Shown: positions 16,869-28,123, counted from the first letter of the stretch. The stretch: 64,000 bases of DNA from a gamma proteobacterium symbiont of Ctena orbiculata (GCA_003058495.1 QBVC01000012.1:1-64000); one strand, 5' to 3'. Numbers and translations: made by a program. The notes: generated by a model from the letters alone, not told the origin.

Positions 16869-17924
16869 GTGACTAAGAAATCGGTCAGTGAAACTGTCGT
16901 CAACGAGCGCGCCCAGCACTTTCTCAAAGCGCTGATCGAACGCTATATCCGTGACGGCCAGCCGGTTGGATCACGGACCCTGGCCAAGGATACCGGTCTT
17001 GATCTGAGTCCCGCGACCATCCGCAATGTGATGGCGGACCTGGAGGACATGGGCTTGGTCTCGTCGCCGCACACCTCGGCCGGCAGGGTGCCGACCATCA
17101 CCGGATATCGCATGTTCGTCGACTCCCTGCTGACGGTGCAGGACCTGAATAAACAGCAGGTCGAGAAGATCCGCAATCAGCTGATGATGGGCGGGGATGA
17201 GAGTGCGGATGTGCTGAAGTCGGCCTCCAAGCTGCTTTCGGGCGTCACCCACATGGCCGGGGTGGTGACCCTGACGCGGCGGGACAAGACCACCTTTCGC
17301 CAGATCGAATTTCTCCCTCTCTCCGATCGCCGCGTACTCGCCATTCTGGTAACCGAGGATGGTGAGGTGCACAACCGGATATTGCATACCCACCGCGACT
17401 TCAACCGCGCGGAGCTCGACCAGGCGGCCAACTTTCTCAATAAATCCTTCGCCGGCTTTGACATGGAGGTGGTGCGACAGCGGGTGTTGCAGCAGCTCAA
17501 CGACGCAAGGGAGCATTTCGATCAGGTCATGACCAACGCCCTGACCATGGCGGGTGAGATCGTCAATGCCAGCGAAAGCAAGGAGGATTGCGTCATTGCC
17601 GGGCAGACAAACCTGATGGAGTTCGCCGAGCTCTCCGGCCTGGAACAGCTGCGCAAGCTGTTCGATGCCTTCACCGAGAAGCGGGAGATACTCCATCTGC
17701 TGGATCAGTTCCTGGATGCGGAGGGGGTGCAGATATTCATCGGCGAGGAGTCGGGATATCAGCTGCTCAACGGCTGTTCCGTGGTGACCGCGCCCTACCA
17801 GGTCAACGAAGAGGTGGTCGGGGTTCTGGGCGTCATCGGCCCCACCCGCATGGATTACGAGCGTGTTATCCCGGTGGTGGATATCACCGCGAAAATTCTC
17901 GGCGCCGTCTTGAAAAAACACTAG
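16869..17924 (+). CDS. hrcA: Heat-inducible transcription repressor HrcA
   Basis: Represses chaperone genes by binding CIRCE; its folding depends on GroEL. At 351 residues it is complete. The N-terminal winged helix contains RYIRDGQPVGSRTL and LSPATIRNVMADLEDMGLV, followed by HTSAGRVPT and the HrcA C-terminal domain with GEESGYQLLNGCSVVTAPY. It starts with GTG. It is first in the order hrcA-grpE-dnaK-dnaJ. HrcA plus CIRCE is absent from enterobacteria but known in other gammaproteobacteria. Confidence 0.97.
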   Translation: MTKKSVSETVVNERAQHFLKALIERYIRDGQPVGSRTLAKDTGLDLSPATIRNVMADLEDMGLVSSPHTSAGRVPTITGYRMFVDSLLTVQDLNKQQVEKIRNQLMMGGDESADVLKSASKLLSGVTHMAGVVTLTRRDKTTFRQIEFLPLSDRRVLAILVTEDGEVHNRILHTHRDFNRAELDQAANFLNKSFAGFDMEVVRQRVLQQLNDAREHFDQVMTNALTMAGEIVNASESKEDCVIAGQTNLMEFAELSGLEQLRKLFDAFTEKREILHLLDQFLDAEGVQIFIGEESGYQLLNGCSVVTAPYQVNEEVVGVLGVIGPTRMDYERVIPVVDITAKILGAVLKKH

Positions 17925-17992
17925 CCAACCCCATCTATAGGGATTACCCACAGCAGGTGTATCCCAATCTATCCATTCAGAGGTCAAACGAA

Positions 17993-18610
17993 GTGAGTGA
18001 AAAGGATCAAGCGCAGAACCAAACAGAGCCCGTCGATGAGGCTGACGCGGACGAGATCGAGTCGGGCGGCGAGGCGGAGGTCGAGGAGGCGACGGAGAGC
18101 GCGCAACAGGATGGTCAAGAGCTGACCAAGCTGCTGGAAGATGCGCGGGCCAAGGCGGATGACCATTGGGATCAGCTGATGCGCACCCGGGCGGAGCTGG
18201 AAAATATCCGCAAGCGCAACCAGCGGGATCTGGAAAATGCGCACAAGTTCGCGCTGGAGAAGTTCTCCATGGACCTGCTGCAGGTTTGGGACAGCCTCGA
18301 GCTCGGGCACCAGGCCGCGCAGGATGAGCAGGTCGATGTGGATAAGCTGCGGGAGGGCACGGAACTGACCCTCAAGCTGTTGGTTGATGTGATGCAGAAG
18401 CACGGCATTGAACAGGTGAATCCCGATGGTGAAGCCTTCAATCCGGAGTTTCATCAGGCGATGTCGATGCAGGAGCGCGATGACGTCGCGCCCAATACGG
18501 TGGTGGCCGTAATGCAGAAGGGCTATCTGCTTAACAGCCGCCTGCTGCGCCCGGCCATGGTAATGGTCTCAAGAGCCGGATCCGGGGCCGCAATCGACGA
18601 AGAGGCTTGA
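17993..18610 (+). CDS. grpE: Nucleotide exchange factor GrpE
   Basis: Releases ADP from DnaK during the chaperone cycle. It has 205 residues when started at the GTG at 17993, which has AGAGG eight bases upstream. Further upstream in-frame starts lie inside hrcA and are rejected. An acidic N-terminus precedes a long coiled coil ([20 protein letters not shown]) and the C-terminal beta domain with [11 protein letters not shown] and [20 protein letters not shown], the GrpE signature. Confidence 0.96.
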   Translation: MSEKDQAQNQTEPVDEADADEIESGGEAEVEEATESAQQDGQELTKLLEDARAKADDHWDQLMRTRAELENIRKRNQRDLENAHKFALEKFSMDLLQVWDSLELGHQAAQDEQVDVDKLREGTELTLKLLVDVMQKHGIEQVNPDGEAFNPEFHQAMSMQERDDVAPNTVVAVMQKGYLLNSRLLRPAMVMVSRAGSGAAIDEEA

Positions 18611-18689
18611 ATCACAGGCACTTGACCCCACATTAGGATCAATCAGTCAAGAAACTCGGTTTTTACAAGATTTCGGAGAGATAAATATC

Positions 18690-20636
18690 ATGGGCAAGAT
18701 CATCGGTATCGACCTGGGAACCACCAACTCCTGCGTAGCCGTGATGGAGGGAAGTTCCACCAAAGTCATTGAAAACAGCGAGGGTGACCGCACCACGCCC
18801 TCCATCATTGCCTATGCCAATGATGGTGAGATCCTGGTCGGCCAGTCCGCCAAACGCCAGGCGGTGACCAATCCGCAGAATACCCTGTTCGCCATCAAGC
18901 GCCTGATTGGACGCATGTTTAACGACGATGTGGTACAGCGCGATGTGGACATGGTGCCCTACAAGATCGTCAAGGCCGACAACGGTGACGCCTGGGTCGA
19001 GGTGAACGGCAAGAAGATGGCGCCGCCGGAGATCTCCGCCAAGATCCTGCAGAAGATGAAAAAGACCGCTGAGGACTACCTCGGTGAAGAGGTGAAAGAG
19101 GCGGTCATCACGGTGCCGGCCTACTTCAACGACTCCCAGCGCCAGGCCACCAAGGATGCGGGCCGCATCGCCGGGCTGGATGTGAAGCGCATCATCAACG
19201 AGCCGACCGCCGCGGCGCTCGCCTACGGCATGGACAAGAAGCGGGGCGACCAGACCCTGGCGGTCTACGACCTGGGCGGCGGCACCTTCGATATCTCCAT
19301 CATCGAGATCGCGGAGATCGATGGCGAGCACCAGTTCGAGGTGCTCTCCACCAACGGTGACACCTTCCTCGGCGGTGAGGATTTCGACATGCGCATCATC
19401 GACTACCTGGTGGATGAGTTCAAAAAGGATCAGGGTTTCGATCTGCGTAACGATCCCCTGGCCCTGCAGCGTCTGAAGGAGGGCGCCGAGAAGGCCAAGA
19501 TCGAGCTCTCCTCGAGCCAGCAGACCGATATCAATCTGCCCTACATCACCGCCGATGCCAGCGGTCCCAAGCATCTCAACATCAAGCTGACCCGCTCCAA
19601 GCTGGAGTCGCTGGTGGAGGATCTGGTGACCCGCACCATCGAGCCCTGCAGGATCGCCCTCAAGGACGCCGGTATCGACGCCTCCAAGATCGACGAAGTG
19701 ATCCTGGTCGGCGGCCAGACCCGGATGCCGAAGGTGCAGGAGGCGGTGAAGGCGTTCTTCGGCAAGGAGCCGCGCAAGGACGTCAACCCGGACGAGGCGG
19801 TGGCCATCGGCGCCGCGATCCAGGGCGGCGTGCTGGGCGGCGACGTGAAGGATGTGCTGCTGCTCGACGTCACCCCCCTCTCCCTCGGTATCGAGACCCT
19901 GGGCGGCGTCATGACCCGACTGATCGAGAAGAACACCACCATCCCGACCAGTGCCTCCCAGGTCTTCTCCACCGCGGACGACAACCAGACCGCGGTCACC
20001 GTGCATGTGCTGCAGGGCGAGCGGGAGCAGGCGGGCGCCAACAAATCCCTCGGCCGCTTCGATCTCAGCGACATCCCCCCCGCCCCACGCGGCGTGCCGC
20101 AGATCGAGGTCAGCTTCGATATCGACGCCAACGGCATTCTCAATGTCTCCGCCAAGGACAAGGCGACCGGCAAGGAGCAGTCGATCGTCATCAAGGCCTC
20201 TTCCGGCCTCAGCGATGACGAGGTCGACCGCATGATCAAGGATGCCGAGGCCCACGCGGACGAGGATCGCAAGTTCCATGAACTGATCGGCGCCCGCAAC
20301 CAGGCGGATACCATGATCCACGCCACCAAGAAGTCGATGGAAGAGCTGGGCGAGGATAAGCTCGAGCCCGGCGAGAAGGAGGCGATCGAGAGCGCCATCA
20401 AGGAGCTTGAAGAGACCATGAAGGGCGACGACAAGGAGGCCATCGAGGCCAAGACCAAGGCCCTGGCCGAGGCCTCTGGTAAGATGGCGGAGCGACTCTA
20501 TGCCCAGAAGGGTGCGGACGAAGCGGGTGCTGAGGCCGGGGCAGCCGGTGCGGCCGAAGGGGAGAGCAGTTCGGGGGCGGCCGATGATGATGTGGTCGAT
20601 GCCGAGTTCGAAGAGGTCAAGGACAACAAGAACTAG
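18690..20636 (+). CDS. dnaK: Chaperone DnaK (Hsp70)
   Basis: ATP-dependent chaperone of 648 residues. The ATPase domain begins [20 protein letters not shown] and includes the three Hsp70 signatures (the N-terminal one, [14 protein letters not shown], and [14 protein letters not shown]). The substrate domain carries [14 protein letters not shown], and the C-terminus ends in the acidic EEV-type tail [18 protein letters not shown] precedes the start. A strong terminator follows, so dnaJ probably has some expression of its own or depends on read-through. Confidence 0.98.
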   Translation: MGKIIGIDLGTTNSCVAVMEGSSTKVIENSEGDRTTPSIIAYANDGEILVGQSAKRQAVTNPQNTLFAIKRLIGRMFNDDVVQRDVDMVPYKIVKADNGDAWVEVNGKKMAPPEISAKILQKMKKTAEDYLGEEVKEAVITVPAYFNDSQRQATKDAGRIAGLDVKRIINEPTAAALAYGMDKKRGDQTLAVYDLGGGTFDISIIEIAEIDGEHQFEVLSTNGDTFLGGEDFDMRIIDYLVDEFKKDQGFDLRNDPLALQRLKEGAEKAKIELSSSQQTDINLPYITADASGPKHLNIKLTRSKLESLVEDLVTRTIEPCRIALKDAGIDASKIDEVILVGGQTRMPKVQEAVKAFFGKEPRKDVNPDEAVAIGAAIQGGVLGGDVKDVLLLDVTPLSLGIETLGGVMTRLIEKNTTIPTSASQVFSTADDNQTAVTVHVLQGEREQAGANKSLGRFDLSDIPPAPRGVPQIEVSFDIDANGILNVSAKDKATGKEQSIVIKASSGLSDDEVDRMIKDAEAHADEDRKFHELIGARNQADTMIHATKKSMEELGEDKLEPGEKEAIESAIKELEETMKGDDKEAIEAKTKALAEASGKMAERLYAQKGADEAGAEAGAAGAAEGESSSGAADDDVVDAEFEEVKDNKN

Positions 20637-20655
20637 TCTGAGACCCTAGTCGGAT

Positions 20656-20693
20656 AAACCGCGCATTGGTCGCCAGACCGATGTGCGGTTTTT
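20656..20693 (+). terminator. Rho-independent terminator after dnaK
   Basis: A 16-bp stem with two G-U pairs runs from AAACCGCGCATTGGTC to its partner across the loop GCCA, and five T follow the base of the stem. It separates dnaK from dnaJ. Confidence 0.9.
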
Positions 20694-20785
20694 GGCGTTA
20701 TACGGGCTGATAACAGAGAACGGGGATTATGGCAGTCGGGTGGGTGATCTGTGACAACAATTAACGGTAGTAAAAGACAATAACC

Positions 20786-21925
20786 ATGGCTAAACGCGAT
20801 TATTATGAAGTTCTCGGCGTCAGCAAGAATGCCAGTGAGGCCGATATCAAGAAGGCCTACAGACGCCTCGCCATGAAATACCATCCTGACCGTAATACGG
20901 GCGATGCCGCCAGCAATGCCGAAGAGAAGTTCAAGGAAGCCAAGGAGGCCTACGAAGTATTGACCGACGCGCAGAAGCGCGCAACCTATGACCAGTTCGG
21001 ACATGCCGGCGTGGACCCGAGCATGGGTGGCGGCTTCGGCGGCGGCAGCGCCAATTTCTCAGACATTTTCGGCGATGTATTCGGCGATATCTTCGGTGGC
21101 GGACGCGGCCCGGGTGGTGGATCACGGGTGCATCGCGGCGCCGATCTTCGTTACAACCTGCAGCTTTCTCTGGAGGACGCGGTAGCGGGCACCACCGTCA
21201 AGATCAGGGTGCCGACCCTGGTGAAGTGTGATACCTGCGGCGGCAGCGGCGCCAGAAAGGGCTCTACACCCAAGACCTGCGATACCTGTGGCGGTCATGG
21301 CCAGGTGCGTATGCAGCAGGGCTTCTTCTCGGTCCAGCAGACCTGTCCGCGTTGTCACGGCAAAGGGACCATGATCGAGGATCCCTGTCCCAGCTGTCAT
21401 GGCCAGGGGCGCGTTCAGGAGCACAAGACCCTCTCGGTCAAGGTGCCCCCCGGGGTCGATTCCGGGGACCGGATCCGTCTCGCCGGCGAGGGTGAGGCGG
21501 GGGAGAGCGGCGGACCGCCGGGGGATCTCTATGTACAGGTTGCGGTGAAACCCCATGAAATCTTCTCCCGTGAGGACAACCATCTCTATTGCGAAGTGCC
21601 GATCAGCTTCGCCGTCGCGGCCTTGGGGGGTGAGCTGGAGGTGCCCACCCTGGATGGCAAGGTGATCCTGAAAATCCCGGCGGGTACCCAGACCGGGCGT
21701 CTGTTCCGCATGCGCGGCAAGGGGGTCAAACCGGTGCGCGGCGGTCCCGTGGGTGATCTGCTGTGCCGGGTATTGGTGGAGACCCCGGTCAAATTGACAG
21801 CCGAACAGGAAGAGCTTTTCAAACGCCTGGACGAGAGTATGAAAAAGGGTGGTGCAAAGCACAGTCCCCACTCCACCACCTGGGTCGACGGGGTAAAAAA
21901 GTTTTTTGAAAACATGGGCTTTTAA
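20786..21925 (+). CDS. dnaJ: Co-chaperone DnaJ (Hsp40)
   Basis: Delivers substrates to DnaK and stimulates its ATPase. It has 379 residues. The J domain (1-70) contains the HPD tripeptide in MKYHPDRN. A Gly/Phe-rich linker ([17 protein letters not shown]) and four zinc-finger repeats ([32 protein letters not shown]) follow, then the C-terminal substrate domains. dapB starts 22 bases after the stop. Confidence 0.98.
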   Translation: MAKRDYYEVLGVSKNASEADIKKAYRRLAMKYHPDRNTGDAASNAEEKFKEAKEAYEVLTDAQKRATYDQFGHAGVDPSMGGGFGGGSANFSDIFGDVFGDIFGGGRGPGGGSRVHRGADLRYNLQLSLEDAVAGTTVKIRVPTLVKCDTCGGSGARKGSTPKTCDTCGGHGQVRMQQGFFSVQQTCPRCHGKGTMIEDPCPSCHGQGRVQEHKTLSVKVPPGVDSGDRIRLAGEGEAGESGGPPGDLYVQVAVKPHEIFSREDNHLYCEVPISFAVAALGGELEVPTLDGKVILKIPAGTQTGRLFRMRGKGVKPVRGGPVGDLLCRVLVETPVKLTAEQEELFKRLDESMKKGGAKHSPHSTTWVDGVKKFFENMGF

Positions 21926-21935
21926 AGATCTCTAA

Positions 21936-22751
<816 letters not shown>

Positions 22752-22753
22752 GG

Positions 22754-23242
22754 GTGGCCGTTTCCTCACCCAGTCGCCTCGCCGCTCTGCTGCCGCTTCT
22801 CATCAGTCTAATGTATGGCGGTTGCAGCGACCGGCCGCCGAGTGTGGAAGAGCAGCTGCAGCAGCTGCTGAATCAGGCGGAGACCCATCTCGAAGCCCGC
22901 GATCTCTCCTCGGCCATGGCCTTTGTTGATCCGGCATACAGCGACGGCGATGGACGTGACTTCCGGGCGCTGCGGGCGATGCTGGTCGGCTACTTTCTGC
23001 GACATAAATCGATCCATATCCTCTCCAAAGTCGATCAGATCGAGTTGCTTCCCGAAGGCGATGCCGAAGTCGTGGTTTTCGCCGGACTCGCCGGATCACC
23101 GCAGCAGGTGGAGCAGGGGCTTTCCCAGTGGCGGGGAGACCTGCTTCGGCTCAAGCTCCTCTTCGTGGCCCAGGGCGATGGGGAGTGGCGGCTGCGCTCG
23201 GCGGAGTGGCGCCGTGCCGCGCCTCAGGACTTTTCCCTGTAA
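22754..23242 (+). CDS. Putative lipoprotein of unknown function
   Basis: I do not recognise this 162-residue protein. It starts with GTG two bases after the dapB stop. The N-terminus is signal-like (RLAALLPLLISLMYGGC) and could end in a lipobox with cysteine near residue 25, although tyrosine at -3 is unusual. A helical stretch SVEEQLQQLLNQAETHLEAR is followed by an alpha/beta part ending in GEWRLRSAEWRR, a pattern reminiscent of small NTF2-like or lipid-exposed periplasmic proteins. No catalytic motif is visible. Confidence 0.6.
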   Translation: MAVSSPSRLAALLPLLISLMYGGCSDRPPSVEEQLQQLLNQAETHLEARDLSSAMAFVDPAYSDGDGRDFRALRAMLVGYFLRHKSIHILSKVDQIELLPEGDAEVVVFAGLAGSPQQVEQGLSQWRGDLLRLKLLFVAQGDGEWRLRSAEWRRAAPQDFSL

Positions 23243-23303
23243 CAAACTGGCCCGGAACCTGCATTCCTATTGTCGACTGGATGCGACAACGACAGGTCTA
23301 GCC

Positions 23304-24296
23304 ATGATACAAATTGAACTCATGCCCCAGGTTAAAGGGGATAAGCCAACATCCGCCAACCCGGCCGAAGCAGGTGATCTGTTCGCCCAGATCACGGCAG
23401 ACGGGGAGATAATCGGGGTGACCTTCGATCAGGCCCTGAGCGAGCTGCTGATGGCCGAGGGCGAGGAGGCGGTACTGCTTCTCTCCCTCCCGGCCGGGGC
23501 TGCGGATTCCCTGCAGGGGCAGGCGATTGGGCCCCGCGATGGCAGGGTCTTGCCGCTCTCTCTCCTCGTGGACGGCAAACCCTTGCCGTTACCGCCGCCG
23601 CAGCAAGCTCCCTTGACCGAGTCCGGGACGGCGGCGAGCCTGTTGCTTAAGCCCCAGCAACCGCAACTGCAGTCGATGGAACCGGCGTTGCTGATCCAGA
23701 AACTGGCTGATCCGGGGCAATCCCAGGAACTGAAACTGCAACTCACTGAGCTGGGTAGACAATTCGTTGAAGCGGGAAGGTCCGCCGAGCCCACGGGGCA
23801 GCTGACCCTCACCTCGCTCCAGTCAGTGGTCAATACGGCCAGCGGAATAAGGCCATCGATCGTCATGCCCTTGGATACTCCCCTGGGCCAGCCCGGTTGG
23901 GACAGGGCGGTGGGAGAGCGGATCCAATGGATGGTCGGTCACAATATCCAACACGCCGAGATCAAGCTCAATCCTCCCAATCTGGGGCCATTGGAGATAA
24001 GGATTTCGGTGCAGAATGACCAGACCAGCGTCACCTTTGTCGCCGCGCAAGCCCCCACGCGAGAGGCCCTCGAGGCCTCGATACCCCGCCTGCGGGAGCA
24101 GTTCGGGGAGATCAATCTCAATCTTGCCAATGTGGATGTGGGCCAACAGCAGGCCGGCGGGTCTGCGCAGGACGAAAAGACCCGGTTCGGCGGCAGCGGC
24201 AACATCAGCGGCGAGCCCTTGAGCCATGAGCAGGGGCCGGCCTCCCGACAGATCTGGGTAGCAGGTAGCGATGGCCTGTTGGATATCTACGCCTAG
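23304..24296 (+). CDS. FliK-like flagellar hook-length control protein
   Basis: A 330-residue protein whose C-terminal 130 residues match the Flg_hook domain (WDRAVGERIQWMVGHNIQHA, EIKLNPPNLGPLEIRISVQN, then an EASIPRLREQF helix). In FliK this domain switches the export gate from hook to filament substrates. The N-terminal 180 residues are proline/glutamine-rich and poorly structured, as in FliK. The start at 23304 is used because upstream codons overlap the lipoprotein gene. No other flagellar gene lies nearby, so it is an isolated copy or a diverged paralogue. Confidence 0.75.
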   Translation: MIQIELMPQVKGDKPTSANPAEAGDLFAQITADGEIIGVTFDQALSELLMAEGEEAVLLLSLPAGAADSLQGQAIGPRDGRVLPLSLLVDGKPLPLPPPQQAPLTESGTAASLLLKPQQPQLQSMEPALLIQKLADPGQSQELKLQLTELGRQFVEAGRSAEPTGQLTLTSLQSVVNTASGIRPSIVMPLDTPLGQPGWDRAVGERIQWMVGHNIQHAEIKLNPPNLGPLEIRISVQNDQTSVTFVAAQAPTREALEASIPRLREQFGEINLNLANVDVGQQQAGGSAQDEKTRFGGSGNISGEPLSHEQGPASRQIWVAGSDGLLDIYA

Positions 24297-24602
24297 CATC
24301 CAGCCATTGCCGGATGGGGGGCTGGAACCGGGTCTCACTTTCCGGTTACGCACCGGCCGGACCGAACCGGCGGTGATCCTGTCATGACGCGGCAAGAGCG
24401 TCGTCGGATATCTGCAATCTCTCCGCGTTTTCGCTTCCGGCCAGGCCGGGCTGTCGATAGCACAAGGCGTCTATCGATGAAAACAATTGTGATCTAGGCA
24501 AAAAACTCCGCTTTCTCTACCCCTGTTCTTCCATTTTGGCTATTTCAAACTGGACGGCAGTAGGCGAGAATGGGCGCCTGAGAGTGGAATACGGAACGTC
24601 TG
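24297..24602. other. Intergenic stretch before lapA
   Basis: About 300 bases without a gene. I see short GC-rich inverted segments around 24350-24375 (ACCGGC...GCCGGT type) but no convincing terminator or promoter. Confidence 0.4.
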
Positions 24603-24890
24603 ATGCGATTCATAAAACTCGTAGTTGTCATTCTGATCATGATTGTGGGCGCGGTCTTTGCTGTCCTCAATGCGGATCCAGTTGGGTTTAACTACTATTT
24701 CGGCAGTCGGGATCTTCCATTGTCGTTAATCGTGACAATCGCCTTGGGCATGGGTGTGGTGCTGGGGGTTTTGGCCGGCACCGGAAAGGTGTTGGCGCTG
24801 AAAAGGGAGATCCACAGCCTCAAACGGCGCAGTCAAATGGTGAGTGAAGAGGTTAATAACCTTCGCGCCCTGCCATTGAAGGAGCAGTGA
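24603..24890 (+). CDS. lapA: Lipopolysaccharide assembly protein LapA
   Basis: A small inner-membrane protein (95 residues) with two membrane helices (LVVVILIMIVGAVFAVLN and LIVTIALGMGVVLGVLAG) and a cytoplasmic coiled-coil tail (LKREIHSLKRRSQMVSEEV), the DUF1049/LapA layout. It works with LapB in LPS assembly and LpxC turnover. lapB follows after 90 bases. Confidence 0.93.
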   Translation: MRFIKLVVVILIMIVGAVFAVLNADPVGFNYYFGSRDLPLSLIVTIALGMGVVLGVLAGTGKVLALKREIHSLKRRSQMVSEEVNNLRALPLKEQ

Positions 24891-24980
24891 GAGTTTTAAT
24901 GTGCGTTTCATGCCCTATCACGATCACAGTCGCTGCAGTCGATCGACCTTGCTCGAAGGGGGTAGCTGTCGAGGTGACGG

Positions 24981-26168
24981 GTGATTGAGTTACTGCTCCT
25001 GCTGTTGCCTGTGGCTGCCGCATCCGGATGGTATACGGCTAGGCGCGGGATGGTGAGAAACAAGCAGAAGCAGCCGCAGCAGATCGCACCCGTCTATTTC
25101 AAAGGGCTCAACTATCTGCTCAACGAACAGCCGGACAAGGCAATCGATCTGTTTATCGAACTGCTGGATGTGGATAGCGACACGGTGGAAACCCATCTTG
25201 CCCTGGGTAATCTCTTTCGCCGGCGGGGCGAAGTCGATCGCGCCATCCGGATCCACCAAAATCTGATCGCCAGACCCAGCCTGAACCGCGAACAGCGTGC
25301 ACAGGCGCTGCTCGAACTGGGTCAGGACTATATGCGGGCCGGACTCTTTGACCGCGCCGAAAACCTGTTTCTCGAATTGACCGAGCTGAGACTCTATAAC
25401 GAACAGGCCTATACCTACCTGCTGGAGATCTACCAGCAGGAGAAGGAGTGGCAGCGCTGTCTCGACGTCGCCGAGAAGATCTCCGAATCCCACTACCCTT
25501 CACTGCCGAATGCAGTCGCCCATTTCTACTGCGAACTGGCTGAACAGATGTTGAGCGAGCAGAATATCTCGGCCGCCGAGGGATATCTGAAACGGGCTCA
25601 GCAGGTCCAGCGGAGCAATGTGCGGGCGCTGCTGCTGCAGGCGGAGATCGATTACACCCGGGGGGATTGCCGATCGGTGGTCAGGCTGTTGCAGCAGGTG
25701 GAGGACAATGATCCCATCTATCTGTCGGAGGTTCTGCCCAGGCTGGTGGAGTGTTACCGGAAACTCGGCAGGCAGCCGGAACTGTTCGAATATTTGCAGC
25801 AGTTGTACCAGCGGCACCACTGCACGGAAGCGATGATGATACTCTCCGAGATGATTGTGGAAAAAGAGGGTGCGGGGGCGGCCGTGGACGCCATGCTCAG
25901 ACACCTGGAAGAGGCACCTGATTTAAAGGGTCTGGAACGCCTGGTCAGACTGAATCTGCAACGTAGCGAAGAGAGTCCCAGGGAGGCCTTGGAGGTGCTG
26001 CTGCAATCAGTGATGAAACTGCTGGAGAGGCAGCCGGCCTATCAGTGCGAGCACTGCGGCTTTACCGCGAAGAAGCTGCACTGGCACTGCCCGAGCTGCA
26101 AGACCTGGGGCGAGATCAAGCCCCAGCAGGGACTTACCCGAAGCATCAAGGCTAATGCATTGACATGA
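24981..26168 (+). CDS. lapB: Lipopolysaccharide assembly protein LapB
   Basis: Membrane-anchored TPR protein of 395 residues that regulates LPS synthesis through FtsH-mediated LpxC degradation. One N-terminal membrane helix (ELLLLLLPVAAASGWY) is followed by TPR repeats from about residue 40 to 350 (FKGLNYLLNEQPDKAIDLFI, LALGNLFRRRGEVDRAI and others). A C-terminal rubredoxin-like metal site has two CxxC pairs (CEHCGF, CPSCKTW). It starts with GTG. The order lapA-lapB-pyrF is the common gammaproteobacterial one. Confidence 0.96.
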   Translation: MIELLLLLLPVAAASGWYTARRGMVRNKQKQPQQIAPVYFKGLNYLLNEQPDKAIDLFIELLDVDSDTVETHLALGNLFRRRGEVDRAIRIHQNLIARPSLNREQRAQALLELGQDYMRAGLFDRAENLFLELTELRLYNEQAYTYLLEIYQQEKEWQRCLDVAEKISESHYPSLPNAVAHFYCELAEQMLSEQNISAAEGYLKRAQQVQRSNVRALLLQAEIDYTRGDCRSVVRLLQQVEDNDPIYLSEVLPRLVECYRKLGRQPELFEYLQQLYQRHHCTEAMMILSEMIVEKEGAGAAVDAMLRHLEEAPDLKGLERLVRLNLQRSEESPREALEVLLQSVMKLLERQPAYQCEHCGFTAKKLHWHCPSCKTWGEIKPQQGLTRSIKANALT

Positions 26169-26220
26169 CGCTGGATCCGAATCCTTGAAATCCAGATAAC
26201 AACAAAAGGTAGAAACAGAG

Positions 26221-26928
26221 ATGAACTCCAGTGATTCCAGGGTCATTGTCGCGCTTGACTATCCAGATCAGGGGAAGGCCCTGGCCCTCGTCGAGCGCCT
26301 CGATCCCTCGCTCTGCCGGCTCAAGGTGGGCAAGGAGATGTTCACCCGTCTCGGCCCTTCCTTCGTCGAGTTGCTGAGAGGCCGCGGCTTCGATCTGTTT
26401 CTCGATCTGAAGTTTCACGATATCCCCAATACCGTGGCCGCGGCCTGTGATGCGGCCGCCGATCTCGGTGTGTGGATGATCAATCTGCACGCATCCGGCG
26501 GCCGCAGAATGATGGAGACAGCCCGCGAGCGTCTGGAGGCCAGAACTCAACGACCGCTGCTGGTTGCCGTTACCATACTGACCAGTCTCACCGACGAGGA
26601 GATCCATGAGATCGGTTTTGCCGGTGATCCGGCCGACAACGTCTCCCGACTGGCAAGATTGACCCGACAGGCGGGCCTGGACGGGGTGGTCTGTTCCCCC
26701 AGGGAAGCGCAGATGTTGCGCCGGGATCTGGCGGATGAATTTCTCCTGGTGACGCCCGGTGTCCGCCCCAGGCAGGCAGCCCGGGACGACCAGCGCAGGG
26801 TGATGACACCGGCAGAGGCAATCAGGGCGGGTTCGAGTTATCTGGTTGTTGGCAGACCGATTACCGGGGCAGCCGATCCCGTGGCGGCACTGCAGTCGAT
26901 CAATCAGGAGATCGCCGCCAATTTATAA
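26221..26928 (+). CDS. pyrF: Orotidine 5'-phosphate decarboxylase
   Basis: Final step of UMP synthesis. The 235-residue barrel contains the catalytic [11 protein letters not shown] (D-K-x-x-D charge network) near residue 62, VNLHASGG-like MINLHASGG, and the phosphate-binding LLVTPGVRP and [10 protein letters not shown] near the C-terminus. It is preceded by lapB. Confidence 0.97.
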   Translation: MNSSDSRVIVALDYPDQGKALALVERLDPSLCRLKVGKEMFTRLGPSFVELLRGRGFDLFLDLKFHDIPNTVAAACDAAADLGVWMINLHASGGRRMMETARERLEARTQRPLLVAVTILTSLTDEEIHEIGFAGDPADNVSRLARLTRQAGLDGVVCSPREAQMLRRDLADEFLLVTPGVRPRQAARDDQRRVMTPAEAIRAGSSYLVVGRPITGAADPVAALQSINQEIAANL

Positions 26929-27014
26929 GTATGTCGGAATCCGCCTCAGCGGATCGAATAAAGGTAGGGATCTCGATCGGGGAACCCTGTATGCTGGTTG
27001 GATAGAACTTCGAG

Positions 27015-27053
27015 GGTGCCGAAACGCCTTGAGGCGGGCAGCATGACGGCACC
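27015..27053 (+). other. Nested stem-loop in the galU leader
   Basis: GGTGCCG (27015-27021) pairs with CGGCACC (27047-27053) and encloses a second hairpin CGCC-TTGA-GGCG (27025-27036). It ends 28 bases before the galU start, without a T-run, so it is more likely a leader structure than a terminator. Confidence 0.4.
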
Positions 27054-27081
27054 ATTGGTATAAGGCTTGATAGGAGCGGTA

Positions 27082-27966
27082 ATGGTTAAAAAGATAAGAA
27101 AGGCAGTCTTCCCCGTTGCAGGTATGGGCACCCGGTTTCTACCTGCAACCAAGGCCAATCCAAAGGAGATGCTGCCGATAGTTGACAAACCCCTTATTCA
27201 GTATGCCGCGGAGGAGGCGGAAGAGGCGGGTGTTACGTCGCTGGTATTTGTTACCGGCCGAAATAAACGCTCCATACCCGATCACTTCGACAAGGCCTAC
27301 GAGCTGGAGAGTGAACTCAAGGAGGCCGGTAAGACTGCCCTATTGCAGAAGGTGCAAAATGTCCTGCCACCTGACGTCAGTTGTATCTACTTGAGGCAAG
27401 CGGAGGCCTTGGGGCTGGGACATGCGGTGCTCTGTGCCGAAGCGGTGGTGGCGGATGAACCCTTTGCGGTGATCCTTGCCGATGACCTGATCCGCGGTGA
27501 GGGCGGCGTCGGCGCCATCGCGCAGATGGCCCAGGTCTACGAACGCTATCAATGCAGTGTGATACTGGTTGAAGAGGTGCCGCACGAGGAGACAGGCAAA
27601 TACGGCATCGTCGAAGTGGAGGATGATGATGGCGAGACGGCGGTCATAACCTCCATCGTGGAAAAGCCGAAACCGGAGGATGCACCCTCCAATCTCGCGG
27701 TGGTGGGCCGCTATATCCTGACGCCCCGCATTTTCCAGCTGATCAAGCAGACAGGGCGGGGTGCCGGCGGCGAGATTCAGCTCACCGACGCCATCGCTGA
27801 GCTGCTGAAGTATGAGAAGGTCAGGGTCTATCGGGTAAAGGGCAAGCGCTACGATTGCGGCAGCAAGCTCGGTTATCTCGAGGCGACCGTTGAATACGGC
27901 TTGTCACATGAGGAACTTGGAGAAGATTTTCGTCGATATCTCAGCGAGTTATCCGACGAACTATAA
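27082..27966 (+). CDS. galU: UTP-glucose-1-phosphate uridylyltransferase
   Basis: Makes UDP-glucose for envelope polysaccharides. It has 294 residues when started at the ATG at 27082, preceded by AGGAG; an upstream TTG would add five residues. The nucleotidyltransferase signature [20 protein letters not shown], the metal-binding ILADDLI, and [20 protein letters not shown] are all present. A terminator directly follows the stop codon. Confidence 0.97.
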   Translation: MVKKIRKAVFPVAGMGTRFLPATKANPKEMLPIVDKPLIQYAAEEAEEAGVTSLVFVTGRNKRSIPDHFDKAYELESELKEAGKTALLQKVQNVLPPDVSCIYLRQAEALGLGHAVLCAEAVVADEPFAVILADDLIRGEGGVGAIAQMAQVYERYQCSVILVEEVPHEETGKYGIVEVEDDDGETAVITSIVEKPKPEDAPSNLAVVGRYILTPRIFQLIKQTGRGAGGEIQLTDAIAELLKYEKVRVYRVKGKRYDCGSKLGYLEATVEYGLSHEELGEDFRRYLSELSDEL

Positions 27967-27990
27967 AAAAAGGCCGCGCTCCTGCGGCCT
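27964..27990. terminator. Bidirectional terminator between galU and tRNA-Glu
   Basis: AGGCCGC (27971-27977) and GCGGCCT (27984-27990) form a 7-bp GC-rich stem. On the minus strand seven T follow, terminating the tRNA transcript. On the plus strand it follows galU but with a weak T-run. Confidence 0.85.
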
Positions 27991-28000
27991 CTTCTCGATC

Positions 28001-28075
28001 TGGTACTCCCTAGGGGATTCGAACCCCTGTTACCGGCGTGAGAGGCCAGCGTCCTAACCACTAGACGAAGGGAGC
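28001..28075 (-). tRNA. tRNA-Glu (anticodon CTC)
   Basis: 75 bases including an encoded CCA. The acceptor stem pairs GCTCCCT with AGGGAGT. The D arm TCTAGTGGTTAGGA, the T arm GGGGTTCGAATCCCC and the anticodon loop CCTCTCA with anticodon CTC identify tRNA-Glu reading GAG. It uses CTC rather than the more usual TTC, so a second tRNA-Glu(TTC) should exist elsewhere. Confidence 0.95.
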
Positions 28076-28095
28076 AGTTTCTCACGAAAGGCGGT

Positions 28096-28123
28096 ATTAT
28101 ACTGACTTGGTTGCCAGGCTCAA
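28096..28123 (-). promoter_or_regulatory. tRNA-Glu promoter
   Basis: On the minus strand TTGAGC (28123-28118) and a perfect TATAAT (28101-28096) are 16 bases apart and 21 bases from the tRNA 5' end. It overlaps the pcnB leader on the opposite strand. Confidence 0.7.

Noticed and set aside
18663-20321. 552-codon minus-strand frame opposite dnaK
   Set aside because: Long antisense frames opposite dnaK are a known artefact of its codon usage; no protein family is recognisable.
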